Source of the DNA: Flavipsychrobacter stenotrophus | GTDB lineage: Bacteria; Bacteroidota; Bacteroidia; Chitinophagales; Chitinophagaceae | DNA: 13,949 bases | Direction: 5' to 3' | Assembly: GCA_947379685.1 (NCBI GenBank) | Contig: CANCOG010000063.1 | Coordinates: 1-13,949 of the forward strand | In this document: one piece after another, positions 13,920 through 13,949 of the stretch | How the letters are laid out: every line of letters begins with the position of its first letter | Position numbering within the stretch: position 1 is the first letter of the stretch | The notes under the pieces: model-generated | The model's database searches: none | The model's input: the letters and a program-made list of their open reading frames with translations, nothing else | Told to the model about the DNA's origin: nothing | Translations under genes and position numbers: made by a program

Positions 13920-13949
13920 ATGCAGACGTTGAAGTATACCGTTATAAAA
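13920..13949 (+). CDS. Start of a further gene, cut by the right edge; possibly a HigA-like antitoxin
   Basis: An ATG at 13920 opens a frame reading MQTLKYTVIK to the end of the window without a stop. The bases before it are AT-rich, as at other starts here. The first residues resemble the opening of some Bacteroidota HigA-type antitoxins, but ten residues are too few to assign a family. No HigB-like toxin is visible in the preceding 160 bases, which are mostly a dispersed repeat. Confidence 0.4.
   Translation, partial: MQTLKYTVIK

Overview
The window looks like chromosomal DNA from a member of the Bacteroidota, most likely the Chitinophagia/Chitinophagaceae, although that finer placement is inference. 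The main evidence is a large TPR protein with the hallmark block of PorW/SprE, a type IX secretion component restricted to this phylum. Further support comes from several promoter candidates of the Bacteroidota type (TTTG, about 17-20 bp, TAnnTTTG), the near absence of Shine-Dalgarno sequences, and an AtpZ/AtpI-like pair of the kind that heads ATP synthase operons in the phylum.

Layout. At the left edge (1-552, +) is the end of an exported or surface protein with a charged helical N-terminus and a small beta-sandwich-like domain. A convergent gap with two stem-loops follows. Then comes a minus-strand pair: an SGNH/GDSL-like protein with a C-terminal DUF1566-like lectin fold (2548-4371) followed by an MBOAT acyltransferase (767-2275). 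Together they resemble a two-part system for O-acylating an extracellular glycan. From 4595 to 5517 (-) lie a degraded, toxin-less ParD-like antitoxin and a small exported GH73 glucosaminidase with a clear terminator. From 5824 to 7687 (-) is a tight housekeeping pair, a Nif3-like metal protein and a coiled-coil C4 zinc-ribbon protein, ending in a strong terminator. From 7755 to 12251 (-) are an unrecognised lipoprotein and PorW/SprE, whose N-terminus carries an unusually regular 11-residue repeat array. From 12528 rightward (+) run atpZ, a four-helix AtpI-like protein and a SprT-like metalloprotease, and the start of a further gene is cut by the right edge.

The noncoding DNA is notable. Six of the gaps, and none of the genes, hold copies of dispersed repeats built on CGCAAAG or CACAAAGGGCAC words. 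Most copies have the same two-part design, a long arm, a spacer and a short arm, and all point the same way whatever the direction of the neighbouring genes. One gap holds two copies as an imperfect tandem duplication of about 82 bp. No RNA genes, insertion sequences, CRISPR arrays or phage genes were seen. I found no convincing new multi-gene system. The best leads are the two-part repeats, the PorW hendecad extension and the SGNH-DUF1566/MBOAT module.
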